A DNA stretch of 64,000 nucleotides from Aphelocoma coerulescens (lineage: Eukaryota; Chordata; Aves; Passeriformes; Corvidae), in NCBI RefSeq assembly GCF_041296385.1, contig NC_091015.1, positions 50,286,345-50,350,344 on the forward strand, given 5' to 3'. The notes beneath the pieces are model-generated. The model was given only the letters and a program-made list of their open reading frames with translations. It had not been told where the DNA came from and searched no databases. How positions within the stretch are numbered: position 1 is the first letter of the stretch; each line of letters begins with the position of its first letter. The position numbers were made by a program, and so were the translations under genes. Positions 54,111-64,000 of this stretch are shown in pieces.

Positions 54111-57100
54111 GTTCACAGTCTACAGCAGGCTACTCCAAGATATTGCTGTACTCACATGCAAGTGATATGTAACAGAGTATCTCCATAACCATCTTGTGCT
54201 TTGACACTCTCCAGCCCATCTCCTTTAGCTTTCGGATGGAAAAAAAAAGCCAGAAGGAATCCACGATTAACAAGATTTTCTGAGTACTGTGTTCTATGGA
54301 GTTTAGGTTCTCCACAAAAGATAAAAATAAGGGTGAAGGTCTTTTCCACAAGAAAGAATAAAGGTGAGGGGGGAGCCTCTCAAAAGTGTTGTTACAGATG
54401 GATAACTCACCGTGCATGTTCTCACCCTCAATGGCTACTTGTCTATGTTTTCAAATATATTTTATGTAGATATATAAAAGATATTTCCACACAACACAGT
54501 GCAACATGAATTTTCATACTAAGACCACATTAAACAAGACAGAGATATACAGGAATTTGCTGCATTAAGTAACTCAGATGCTATGACTTTTCACAAATTT
54601 TAACAGAATATAAACTCAAGACACAAAGTGAAGATTTTTTGTTTGCTGCTTTTTTCTGTGCCAGGCCTGAAAGCCCACAGGACCTGTGGTTGTGGAGGCA
54701 CTGGGCTCAGCAATGCAAAGAAATAGCTTCACTCTTTCAAGGGAAAGGTAAAAACACAAGCTACTCACTACTGCCACATAATCTACTCTAGCACAGCTGT
54801 GAACCCATAATGCAGCTACCAAGGTATATGAACAAAAATCAAATCTCAGTTCAAGTTCTGGATGACATTGAAGCTCCTTTGTGCGAAAAAGTCTTTCCTA
54901 GTCTTCTTCTTAGCAGTAGCTCTTATCTTCATCCTTTGATCAACCTTACCACCTTTCCCTATAACCTAAGGACTACAGATCAGCTCCTCGAAGTGCCTAA
55001 TCCCCACTGTCACCAGCTCCTTCCTTCCTGTGCCTAAACTCACTGGAACTTCTGAGCCTTTTCTTCCATTGCCTTTCTATATCTCAAATTTTTAAAGCTA
55101 TCAACATAGCTTCTGACCAGATATTTTCCAGACTCCCTCCCTTCCATCACAAATCATGCTGATGATACACCTTCTCATGGCCCATTTTTCCTACCAGCAA
55201 TCCTTTTTCAGCATCTCTTACAACCATATTTCCTTTACCCTTTGCTTTTCCATGTTTCTTTAAAGATGCTACCTGCTTACTGACTCTCCCTTTTTTCCTG
55301 TGCACTCTTTAGTGCTTACAATTTCTTCCTTTTCTTTTCACAAATGGTTCAATATGCCCTTATCTTCCCTCTCTCAGAGTCTGTCTATGCTTCTGTTCTC
55401 CACTCATCCTACACACTGATCTTTCATTCTTACATTTGATTTTGAAGTCACATTCCACAAAAACTAAACAAAAGGCAGAAAAGAAAGCAAGCACTAGTAA
55501 AGCCCTTATCAGAGCTCCATACATCCTCCAGCAAAGTTTAGCTCTAGTGGCCTCTAAGGACAGCAAACAGATCCTATTCAGGAACACACCTGGAAAGGAA
55601 ATGACTGCTCTCAGCTGTCTCAGCCCTCACATCACTGAGATATTGCTGTGCTCCACAAAGGCAGGCATTACTCTCAGTGTAGGTTACAAACAAAGCATAA
55701 GCAGAAAAACCTTAACACGGGACAAAACTACTTATTTAATATTAGTAAAGCATTCTGGAAAATAAATTCCCAGAAGACTAATGCTCTTCCAGGTGTGTGG
55801 CCTGTAGCATAAGCCTTTCAGGTATCCCACTGAGGCAGTCAATAACTGCTTTGAAAGACACTTCTGCCCACGGTGAATTATCACTTAATTAGATGGAGCC
55901 AGAATGTTCTATCACATGAGCAGTGCTTTATTAATAAAATCAAGTGTATCCTAATGTATTTCTAAGCATTCATCTCACTGCAGCACAAAACCTGGGAAGT
56001 GACAGTTTGCTACCAGGAGGAAATCTACCCAAAAGAGATATCTCTTATGTTTCAAAAAGAGTGCAGCTATAAACAGTTCAAACAACTCAATAGTCTGCAG
56101 TGCTGTCAGTCATAAATGCTTATGTGGTGCAGGAGCAGAGAAAAGCTCCAGTCAGTATCAGGACCCTACTGTGATGAGCTGTATCAATGTGGGAAAACAG
56201 CCCCGTGAGAGTTTCCCCACAAAAGCAGCTCCATGGGCACTCCCTCCTATGCTCACTCAAATGTCCCAGTAAGGAGGCCTTTCTACTAATCCACTCCCAA
56301 ACTAGCTCAAAGCAATTTCAGAAAGATCCTCTGGTTGGATTAAGAATGGCCACATGAGGAGTTTGTGCAAAAATAGCTGGCATGCGTTAAAGTCACATTC
56401 CAGATTGTTTTGAAGCAGCTTTCATGCACAAATGTATGCTTTAAATATAAAATCTCTGCCTTGAAGGATTTATTATCCAAAAATCCAACCTTGCAAACAC
56501 TTATACACCTTCTCAGCTTGTGATACATAATTAAATCCTTCCTGAGTGTTTTAAGAAGCTTGCATAAAGTTTCATGATCTAAAATGCTTGGAACAGTTTT
56601 TAATTTCTGAGTTAATTGGAGGTGATCTCCCTCATGTCAAACTCCTAACAACAGGTCAATAAATTCAGTAGGAGGTCTTTTCAAGCAACATTTAAATTTC
56701 CAGTTCATAAGAGAAGACTCTAAAATCAGCATATACTTGAGTGAATATTGCACTTCTCAGGAGGATAAAATCACTTACCCTCCTCACATTTCAAATGCTT
56801 TGCTAGATCAAATACTATAAAGACACATGTTGACACTTTAATTATTTAGCTAGTCCAATAATTACAGAGAGCTTTCTATAAAAAAATTGGCACAGCATTA
56901 ATTCCCTGGTTAATTTAACTCTTTAAAAGGTAGTGTAAAGGGTGAACAGAAGGATAACAGAAGATTGTAACTAATACTACTGCTAAAAGGTTTAGTAACT
57001 TGTGTAACACAGGAAAAGTGATACAAACAATACCTAAAGAAATATTTTGCAATACATATATATACACATATATATTGCTAGAAGTCCAGGGGAACAGTGA

Positions 57101-57131
57101 TAGCAGTACAAATAAATCCAAAGAGCAATTA
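54111..57131. other. Unique non-coding sequence, no gene seen
   Basis: Frames of up to 109 codons (55436-55765) show no recognisable domain. The stretch 54950-55420 is strongly pyrimidine-rich on the plus strand. An AT-only hairpin-like sequence lies at 57049-57077. Confidence 0.55.
57049..57077. repeat. AT-rich imperfect palindrome
   Basis: The sequence GCAATACATATATATACACATATATATTGC-like is nearly self-complementary around a central CAC and could extrude a hairpin. Such TA-rich stretches are common slippage products. Confidence 0.6.
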
Positions 57132-57793
57132 AATAAATAGAATAATAGAATAGCTTGTGTTGGAAGGGACCTTAAAGATTATCTAGTTCCAACTCCCTTT
57201 CACTAGACCAGGTTGCTGGGAGCTCCATCCAACTTGGCCTTGAACACTTCCTCTGATGGGACATCCAAAACTTAGGCAATTTGTTTCAGTGCCTCATCAC
57301 CCTCACAGCAAAGAATTTCCTCCTAATATCTAATCTAACTCTACTCTTTTCCAGTTTGAACCAATTGTCCCTTGTCCTGTCACTACATGCTCTCATAATT
57401 GTCTCTCTACATCTCTCTTGGAAGCTCCCTTCAGGTACTGGAAGGCTGCAATTAGGTCACCCCAAAGCTGCCTCTTTTCCAGGCTGAACAAACCCAATTC
57501 TCTTAGCCTTTCCTTGCAGGACAGATGTTACTTCCTCCTTATCACCTTGCTGGCCCTCCTCTGGACTCTCCCCAACAGGTCCATGTCCTTCTTGTGCTGA
57601 GGACCCCAGAGCTGGATGCAGTGCTCCAGACGGGGCCTCAGAGAGCAGAGCAGAGAAGAAGAATCCCTTTCCTTGCCCTTCTGGCCATGCTGCTTTGGAT
57701 GCAGTCCAGGATAGGACTGGCTTTCTAGGCAGCAAGCCCACATTGCCAGCTCATGTCCGGCCTCTCATCCACCACCACGTCCCCATCCCTCTC
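57132..57793 (-). mobile_element. CR1 LINE, 5'-truncated copy (minus strand)
   Basis: The minus-strand copy is about 660 bp. Its 3' end lies at 57132-57155 as ATTCTATT-type tail units, next to 'ggtcccttccaacacaagc' on the minus strand, a CR1 hallmark. Going up the element come the 3' region with 'ggttggatggagctcc'-like sequence, then C-terminal ORF2 coding relics, then the stretch that reads 'gctgctttggatgcagtcca' on the plus strand, well known from CR1. Truncation is at about 57793. Frameshifts and stops make it inactive. It neighbours a plus-strand CR1 at 61118 but in opposite orientation, so the two are independent insertions. Confidence 0.95.
57419..57638 (-). pseudogene. CR1 ORF2 C-terminal coding relic (broken)
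   Basis: On the minus strand a frame reading LEHCIQLWGPQHKKDMDLLG and then RVQRRASKV runs from about 57638 to 57531, where it meets a stop. After a frameshift, [20 protein letters not shown] followed by QYLKG continues to about 57419. This order is the conserved C-terminal end of the CR1 ORF2 protein (endonuclease plus reverse transcriptase), beyond the polymerase core. The frame change and stop show a dead copy. No polymerase catalytic motif is present because the element is truncated before it. Confidence 0.9.
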
Positions 57794-59317
57794 ACTAGGA
57801 AAATAGAATAGACATGCTGATAGTGAAAACTGATTCCAGCCTCATTCAGTACAGGGTTGAGGGCAGTAACCATCAAGTGGCATGAATGGGTGACACCATC
57901 CACACGAGGAAGTAACCTGAGAGTGCAGATGGAGTGCTAATTCCACTGAGCAGCTCTATTGGTAGGTACCTGCCAAAAGTGCTGACTAGATGAAGCTGCT
58001 GTTCTCCAAAAGGAAGCCCTGAGCAAATGTGGATGGAGTATTTATCTTTCTGCAGGAACTGACACTAGTGACCTGTCATGTGTAATCTCCTTAGAAAACT
58101 GGTAATATACTGGAGACCATGAACTTAAAGAATGCATGTGTAATTCACCCCTTCTATAACATTAAATATGTGACATTGATAGCTCTCACACAATACTAAA
58201 GAATAAATTCCTTAGCCCACCCTGGAGAAGAGTAACTAGCCAGCCAGCTAGCCCCAATGCCTGTCTCCAGAAAAAGCCACCAAGACCCCATATTTTTATT
58301 CCAAACCTCAGTTCTCAATAGACCAGTGGTGACTGAAGACACTAAAGCCTTTGAAAAAGATGAGAGGAGATTAAATTCCTACAGAGAAGAGGATGAGAGT
58401 CCTATTTGCTACTCAGTGCAAACTTTGAAGCTGAGGCAGTAAAAGTAAGTGGGGGGGTGACACTGGAGGAAGACTGTCTGGAACACAGACACATTTAGGC
58501 TCTGGTTGAGAAAGGGTAAGTGTGGCTACCCACTTATTTAGGCTAACTGGATTTTATGTGTGTATATCTGTAACATTTCCTTCCATATTGGCAGACAACT
58601 GTATGGCCTTTAATTTTGCTTGGCCTTGTTTGGCCAGTTAAGTTTGTCTGAAGCTGTCTGCAAGGTGGCTTAGGGAAAACCCTCTGAACTGAGCAGAGAG
58701 TAAAAATTTTACCATGACAATGACAACTGTGGACCTGCAGGCATTTTTAGAAGACCCAATGGTGAAGGTACTTCTTGCTACAGTGCTAATGACCCTGATT
58801 TGCAGTTGCTACCAGTAGTGCCAAGCCTTGGAAAATGCGTTCCCTGTGGCAAACACAAATCAGCATTTCTCTCGCAAAGAGCAGATGGATGAGCAGTATC
58901 CTGGGACTCTAGGCAAAGCCTGAGGCATCACATCTGGGAAATTTCCAATTATTTTTCCTTTCCGTGCTTCCATAATTTAGAGACAGCTTAAAAGAAGCCA
59001 GGCAAATACTGACATAACCTAAGTAACCTTTCTGAAAGTCATATGGTTACACTGCTTTAATGGTAACACTATAAACTGGCCTTTTTTTTTGTTAGTGAAG
59101 CAACTGTTGATACTTCTTGTTTCCCTTCAATGGTGATAAATGCCTATGTTTCTCAGCATACTAATTTGTAGTGAAGCCTTCAGAGTACTGCAGATAGATC
59201 AGCTGGGATTCCAAGAAGAAAGAAGGGCAAGAGCTTCTATTCTAGAAGCCACCAGATTTAGCATGGTAGTAGTCTGTCCTGGTTTACATTGTGTAATCTT
59301 TCAACATTCATATAAAT

Positions 59318-59360
59318 ATATGAAAGAATTTCTTTCATATGAATTCCATTCATATGAATT
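59318..59360. repeat. Hairpin plus duplicated TTCATATGAATT
   Basis: ATATGAAAG and CTTTCATAT at 59318-59340 form a perfect 9-bp inverted repeat around five bases. The 12-mer TTCATATGAATT occurs at 59334-59345 and again at 59349-59360, 15 bp apart, and contains the palindrome TTCATATGAA. It could be a local template-switch or slippage product, or a cluster of binding sites; the sequence does not decide. Confidence 0.8.
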
Positions 59361-59709
59361 TCCAATACCCATCTTGGAGAGAGAACCACCACTGTCCAAG
59401 TGAGCCTTACCTTAAAACAAGCTTTTGTTATTTATCATGTGTCGTTCCTCATCAGCTACCATCTAGGTTTCTTTGGGTTATAGCAGCTCTGCCAGGCATG
59501 TGCTTTTCCTGGGAACTTTGTGCCAGCAGCCCCACAGAAACAGTCTGCATGAAAAATTCATTTACATCAAATCTCTGCAGCGTCTATTTTATCAAAGCAA
59601 GTGCTTGCATACTCAACCAGTATAAGCCACAGATGGGAGGTTTTAGGCAATCAGCTGCAAGATTAGGAAGAAAACCAAATACATATCCTGCTTATGCATT
59701 TCTGAATGC

Positions 59710-59729
59710 AAAAAAAAAAAAAGAAAAAA
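59710..59729. repeat. A-rich tract
   Basis: Thirteen A, one G and six A. This is simple sequence. Confidence 0.85.
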
Positions 59730-59892
59730 TCCAGTAGCATAGGAACAGTAAGAAGCTGGTCACCAGCATCCATCAACTATTTTATCAACCTCAGTAACAG
59801 AACATGGGTATTTATCTGGGATGAAAACACACTGCTATATAGTCTGCTTTGATTAATTCATCACATATATCCTCTTTTACAGGAATTTTCAA

Positions 59893-59944
59893 GAGGTATT
59901 GAAAGCACTATTAGAAATGAGGTATTGAAAGCATTATTAGAAAT
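59893..59944. repeat. 26-bp tandem duplication
   Basis: Two adjacent 26-bp units beginning GAGGTATTGAAAGCA differ at one position (C in the first, T in the second). The near identity suggests a fairly recent duplication in non-coding DNA; copy number may vary between individuals. Confidence 0.93.
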
Positions 59945-61117
59945 GTCAAGGCTAGAACTGTCAGGAGCTACAGTGTAGGGGAGCCTCAGTTGAACAAGGC
60001 AAAGTGTAACAAGTTAAAAATCCACTGAATTAAAAGTTTTTGATTAATTTAACTTTCTTATAGGAAATCAAAACTCCAGTTTCTTTCTAATCCTTCTCTT
60101 GCTGATCAGAAAAGCATCTTCCCTTTAGAACAGTATTTTTATTTAGTTTCCTGCTATGATTTCCCCAAGCACCTTTGCCAATTGGATGTCTCAGGTCAGA
60201 CAGATTTTCAAGAATGACTGGACTGCTGATAAACTTTAATTTTCCTATAGTTTTAATATTGCCTCAATAATTATATATCCCCCATAGATCCAGAAATAAA
60301 CATGATTTTTCACATACAAAGAAGATCTAAATTGATTTGCAGTCCTGTGGATGATGAGGCGGTATCCCACAGACTGAAGAAGGAATAACACTGTTTTGGA
60401 GTTCCTAGGAAACCTACGAGGACTGTAGATACACTGGGAAAAGCCATTAGACCCTTGCAAGGAAAAGGAATTTTATGCGTTGCTGCTACCAGTAGACCAA
60501 AGTAAAAATGAATAAAACTAGAAATAAAGTTTTGAAAAGATGCTCTCAGTTTTTATTCCAAATTTCTTCCAGTTCCTAAACATAGTTTTGTGATGCTAAT
60601 CTATATTTTAGCAGCTACACAGCATTTTCACTAAACAATTTCCTGTCTTAAAAAATATTTACTTCATGTGCAAAATAAAACAAACACATCTCATAAAGTG
60701 GAAAGGTCTACATTTTTTGTTTATATATGAAAATCTAACTGTATTATGTGGTTGTTTTATTAAAATACCCCATGGAAGCCATAGACTGGATGCCAAATGC
60801 TCCCATTCTCCCCTGCACATTGTGCTCCCTAGCTGCATTTTCTCTTCCATCATTAAAGATCTTCTCTCACAAGGGATGAGACTGTTTTTTCCCATTACGA
60901 GGGAAGGAAAATATGAGCCAACAGGGAAATATTTCTGAATCCAAAATATAACTGATTTGAATTAAATGTTCCATATTCAAGTGTTTTGACAAAACCTTTT
61001 TTTTTTCAAGACAACATAAACAAACTAAAGCCTCTATAGGACTATACTTAAAAATTTGGCCAATGATGTATCTGGCAAAGTATCAGCAGTGTAAAGTATC
61101 TATAAACAAGGTAAAGT

Positions 61118-61444
61118 TTTGTCTACAAGTGTCTAAAGGCGGGTGTCCAAGAGGATGGAGCCAGGCTCTTCTTGGTGGTGCCAATCAATAGGACAAGAGG
61201 CAACAGCCAGCAACCGAGGCACAGGAAGCTCCACCTGAACATGAGGAAGAACAGTCTGGCTGGGTGACTGTGCACTGGAACAGGTTGCCCAGAAAGGCTG
61301 TGGAGTCTCCCTCATTGGAGATATTCCAGAACCATCTGGATCCAATCCCATGCCATGTGCTCTGGGATGGCCCTGCTTGAGCAGGGGGGTTGGAGGACCC
61401 CGGTGTGGTCCTTTCCAGCCTGGCCCATTCTGTGATTCTGTGAA
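61118..61444 (+). mobile_element. CR1 LINE, 5'-truncated copy (plus strand)
   Basis: About 325 bp carry the last part of ORF2, the 3' UTR-like segment 'gagcaggggggttggaggac', 'cctttccagcctggcccatt', and the tail units TCTGTGAT/TCTGTGAA at about 61430-61443. The 5' end is truncated at about 61118. No poly-A is present, as expected for CR1. Its tail (TTCTGTGA units) differs from the ATTCTATT tail of the copy at 57132, so the two belong to different CR1 subfamilies. Minus-strand frames of 110 and 97 codons over it are antisense shadows. Confidence 0.95.
61121..61380 (+). pseudogene. CR1 ORF2 C-terminal end (frameshifted)
   Basis: The frame from 61121 reads VYKCLKAG, then GARLFLVVP and then RHRKLHLNMRKN, meeting TGA at 61265-61267. 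The following part, HWNRLPRKAVESPSLEIFQ, is in a different frame starting at 61264 and runs to TGA at 61378-61380. Together these are the final roughly 85 residues of a CR1 ORF2 protein, split by a net deletion near 61255 relative to intact family members. No endonuclease or polymerase domain remains. Confidence 0.9.
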
Positions 61445-64000
61445 AGGTAAACCATGAAGCACCACAGTGTTTGTCCATATAAATGTCTTATGTAAGCGTA
61501 AGAAAGCTAGAAATCCCCAAATTCACTCATAATAAACCCAGATATTTCTGCAATATCAATAACACTACTGAAATTCTTACTGTTATCATCTAAGTGATAG
61601 GTCAAATTTAATTTATTCAGGCAGAATTTGTTCTTCCCATAGGAACATCTGTGAGAGGGGCTGATGGAAAGAGACAAGTATCCCATGCCTTTTTCTGTTT
61701 TCTTCTACTAAACCAAATGTATTTACCTAAAGTAGGTAAACATCAGCATAGTAAAACCAGAGAGCCACTGCAGCCAGGGAATGTTAAACTCTTTGCCTTC
61801 CCCAGAAAGAGAGCAAACAGGATCTGTGAGAAACAGCAGATGAATGACTTAGATTCTCCAGCATAAAGTAAGCATGTCCTCTAAGTGTGTCCCACAAGTC
61901 TTTTGGGCACTAAAGGCTTTCTTCACCACAGCATTCCAAGTGAGAACAGCTGTGATACTGCAAAGAGGTGAAGAATGGTAAATTCTGAAGGAATAATGTC
62001 ATAATGACCCTACTAAGGTTCCTTGCCTCTGTTAGTACCACAACCACGTGTTCTTAAGAAGACACATTTTTTATTCTCTTTTTGGTTTTTAACATATACA
62101 CTGCTTGTTTCTCTCTTCCCACACACTTTGGCAGGTAGTTTCTTTTCCTTGTTTTGTTTCTCTTTCACCTGTCGTTTTTCAGGAACAAGAACTGTGTTTG
62201 TGTTCTGAACTTATAGCACAGCAAGAACATATTGAATTTAAAGCCATAACCTAAGGTAAAGACATTAAATCACCACAAATAATAAAAAGCTGATATAAAT
62301 TTTCCTAGACCGCATAGCTGTAAATGCAAGAAATATGAGTCAAGATTAAGTTGTAGTGGCATTTTGGCTCTCTCAATATAGACTAAAGAGAGATGGAACA
62401 CCTGCTCTGATCTTCACAAATTGAATTTCAGCTCCTCTGTAGATTTTAACTTCTCATTTGCATTAGCAAAGGACACCATTGTTTATGTAAATTGGACATT
62501 TATTCACATAGCAGAGTAGAAAATGTGCAATATGCCTGCACACAATTAGTGCAAGCAACTGTGCTACCAACAAGAAAACACAAAAGACACCCTAATTACA
62601 AGAAGCTACTACTAAGTAACTTCCAGGTCAGTGCTATACATTCGCATGCTTCAGCAGCATGCAGTCAATGACATCACTTTAACACTTATTTTCAGAAACT
62701 TTCAATAATCCAGTAAGGGGGAAATATTAATTTTTCGGGTACAAAACAGTAGTGAGATGACAGTCATATCTCTCACATTGAGACAGTGGAAAAAGCAGAG
62801 ATTATCTGTACTTCTGAAAATTGTTCTGAGAGCCCTTGCTCTCCAGCAGACCTGAGCTGACATCTTTTCACCATCACAGATCTCTCACTATTCCCTGGCT
62901 ACAGCAAATACTTGTCCAACATCTTTACATGTATGTGGTTGTGAACAGGTAGACTAGCCAATGTGACACGTACTAAAATTCCTGCAAAGCAATTCATCCT
63001 TCTGCTTCAGTTAATCATCCAAAAAAAACAAATACACACAGACTTCAAATACATCATGCAGGTCAGAATTGGCAGGGAGGCTCTGATAAATAAGTGAAAC
63101 AGTGAACAGAATCTTTTCTAGAAAAAAAGTTACCTTAAGATAACCTCAGAAGTCTTTTTCGTATCATCTTGAGATGAGACACATTTCTTTATTCTCAATT
63201 TATTTCTCTGTGGCAGGTCCATTCTGAAGCACAAGCAAAATAGCAGCCCCACTGAGAGAAAAGGAAAAGGAGATGGAAAGTGTCTTATTCCAGGAACACA
63301 GATACTTAAACAATGACCAGAGTATCTGTGAATGAATGCTGAAGGCACATTTTTGATCCAAGTTTTTAATCTTATTTAAGAAAGATTGATACAGCTATCA
63401 AAGTTGTCTTATATAATTACTGCTATTTTTATGGAAATAAAGAGTGTTCATGAAGCCATTTGACTCTGCCAGTCCTTCTTTATTCATAGTTGAAATGAGT
63501 AAGAACATGGTTTAACAATGATGAGAAACCTCTCCCCACCACCACCAGGCTATTCTTCTTGAGCACCCTGACAGGTCTACACACACTTTTGTCTTTACAC
63601 TTTAACAATAACACAGCTGTTCCCCAAATGTGTTCAACAACTGTTCTCTAATGCCATCAGTTTCATAGTGTAAATGGGTCCTAAAATAGCTGGAACATTA
63701 TGTCCTTTACCATCCTATCTTCCTGCCTGGCTGCCAGATTGTTCTCTTTTCCTTTTTTTGACGGATTAAGTAGAACCACAGCAATTTGTTGATTTGAAAC
63801 CTAAGCAATCTCCTTAAACTGTCTCTGTGCTCATCCACTGCTATCACTGACTCTACCTGAATTCATTTTGGATCCTGCATTACAAAGGTTTTATTCATGA
63901 GGGATTTGCATATGCAAGCAGTGTTGATGAATCCAATAAAATAGACTCATTTCATATCCAGACAACTTTACAGATTTACTTTTGGATCTGCTGACACCGG
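61445..64000. other. Unique non-coding sequence, no gene seen
   Basis: Frames are at most 72 codons with no recognisable product. A perfect 12-bp palindrome TTGCATATGCAA at 63906-63917 has an octamer-like half-site. No repeat family was recognised. Confidence 0.55.

Larger units (their letters stand above)
57794..61117. other. Unique non-coding sequence, no gene seen
   Basis: The longest frame is 132 codons (59339-59737), ending in the A-rich tract at 59710-59729 and without a recognisable product. Local structures are a palindrome and repeat cluster at 59318-59360 and a 26-bp tandem duplication at 59893-59944. Confidence 0.55.

Noticed and set aside
61133..61478. 110- and 97-codon minus frames
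   Set aside because: They are antisense to the CR1 ORF2 relic and 3' region on the plus strand.
63906..63917. Perfect 12-bp palindrome with octamer-like half-sites
   Set aside because: A 12-bp palindrome is expected several times by chance in 64 kb, and there is no supporting context.
1..64000. tRNA, rRNA, U6/Y RNA, common microRNA seeds, CRISPR arrays, prokaryotic operons
   Set aside because: I looked for characteristic internal promoter boxes, mature sequences of well-known conserved microRNAs and regular spacer arrays by eye and saw none. The repeat content shows bird nuclear DNA.

Overview
This window looks like ordinary nuclear DNA from a bird, and I find no convincing protein-coding gene in it. 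The avian call rests on interspersed repeats. Three pieces of the CR1 LINE end in its diagnostic 8-bp 3' tails (2580-2640, 57132-57793, 61118-61444). Two pieces of endogenous retrovirus are of kinds I recognise from bird, probably songbird, genomes (9145-9808 and 52811-about 54110). The rest is AT-rich, CpG-poor unique sequence with poly-A and poly-T tracts and short simple repeats, typical of a gene desert or a long intron. All open frames are short (the longest is 159 codons), lie on both strands without order, and mostly fall inside repeats or mirror each other.

Layout. 1-9139 is unique sequence with a 61-bp CR1 tail. 9145-9808 is a complete solo LTR on the minus strand, flanked by a perfect 5-bp target duplication (CTTAG). 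9814-38878 is about 29 kb of mostly unstructured sequence; its one coding-like spot is a possible terminal exon at 12552-12727. 38879-40784 holds a direct pair of about 135-bp repeats roughly 81% identical, bracketing 1.6 kb of unidentified sequence. 40785-52810 is unique apart from a long A-rich tract at 45754-45860. 52811-about 54110 is an ERV LTR followed by a piece of its leader with an array of seven degenerate 49-bp units. 57132-57793 (minus) and 61118-61444 (plus) are two old CR1 copies that still show broken C-terminal ORF2 coding sequence. The remainder is unique.

No genes act together here. The readable history is one of retroelement insertion: LINE copies, one LTR locus collapsed by recombination, one ERV reduced to an LTR and leader, and older duplicated material. 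I saw no tRNA, rRNA, snRNA or familiar microRNA, and no CRISPR or bacterial signal. Locus and species cannot be fixed from the sequence alone.
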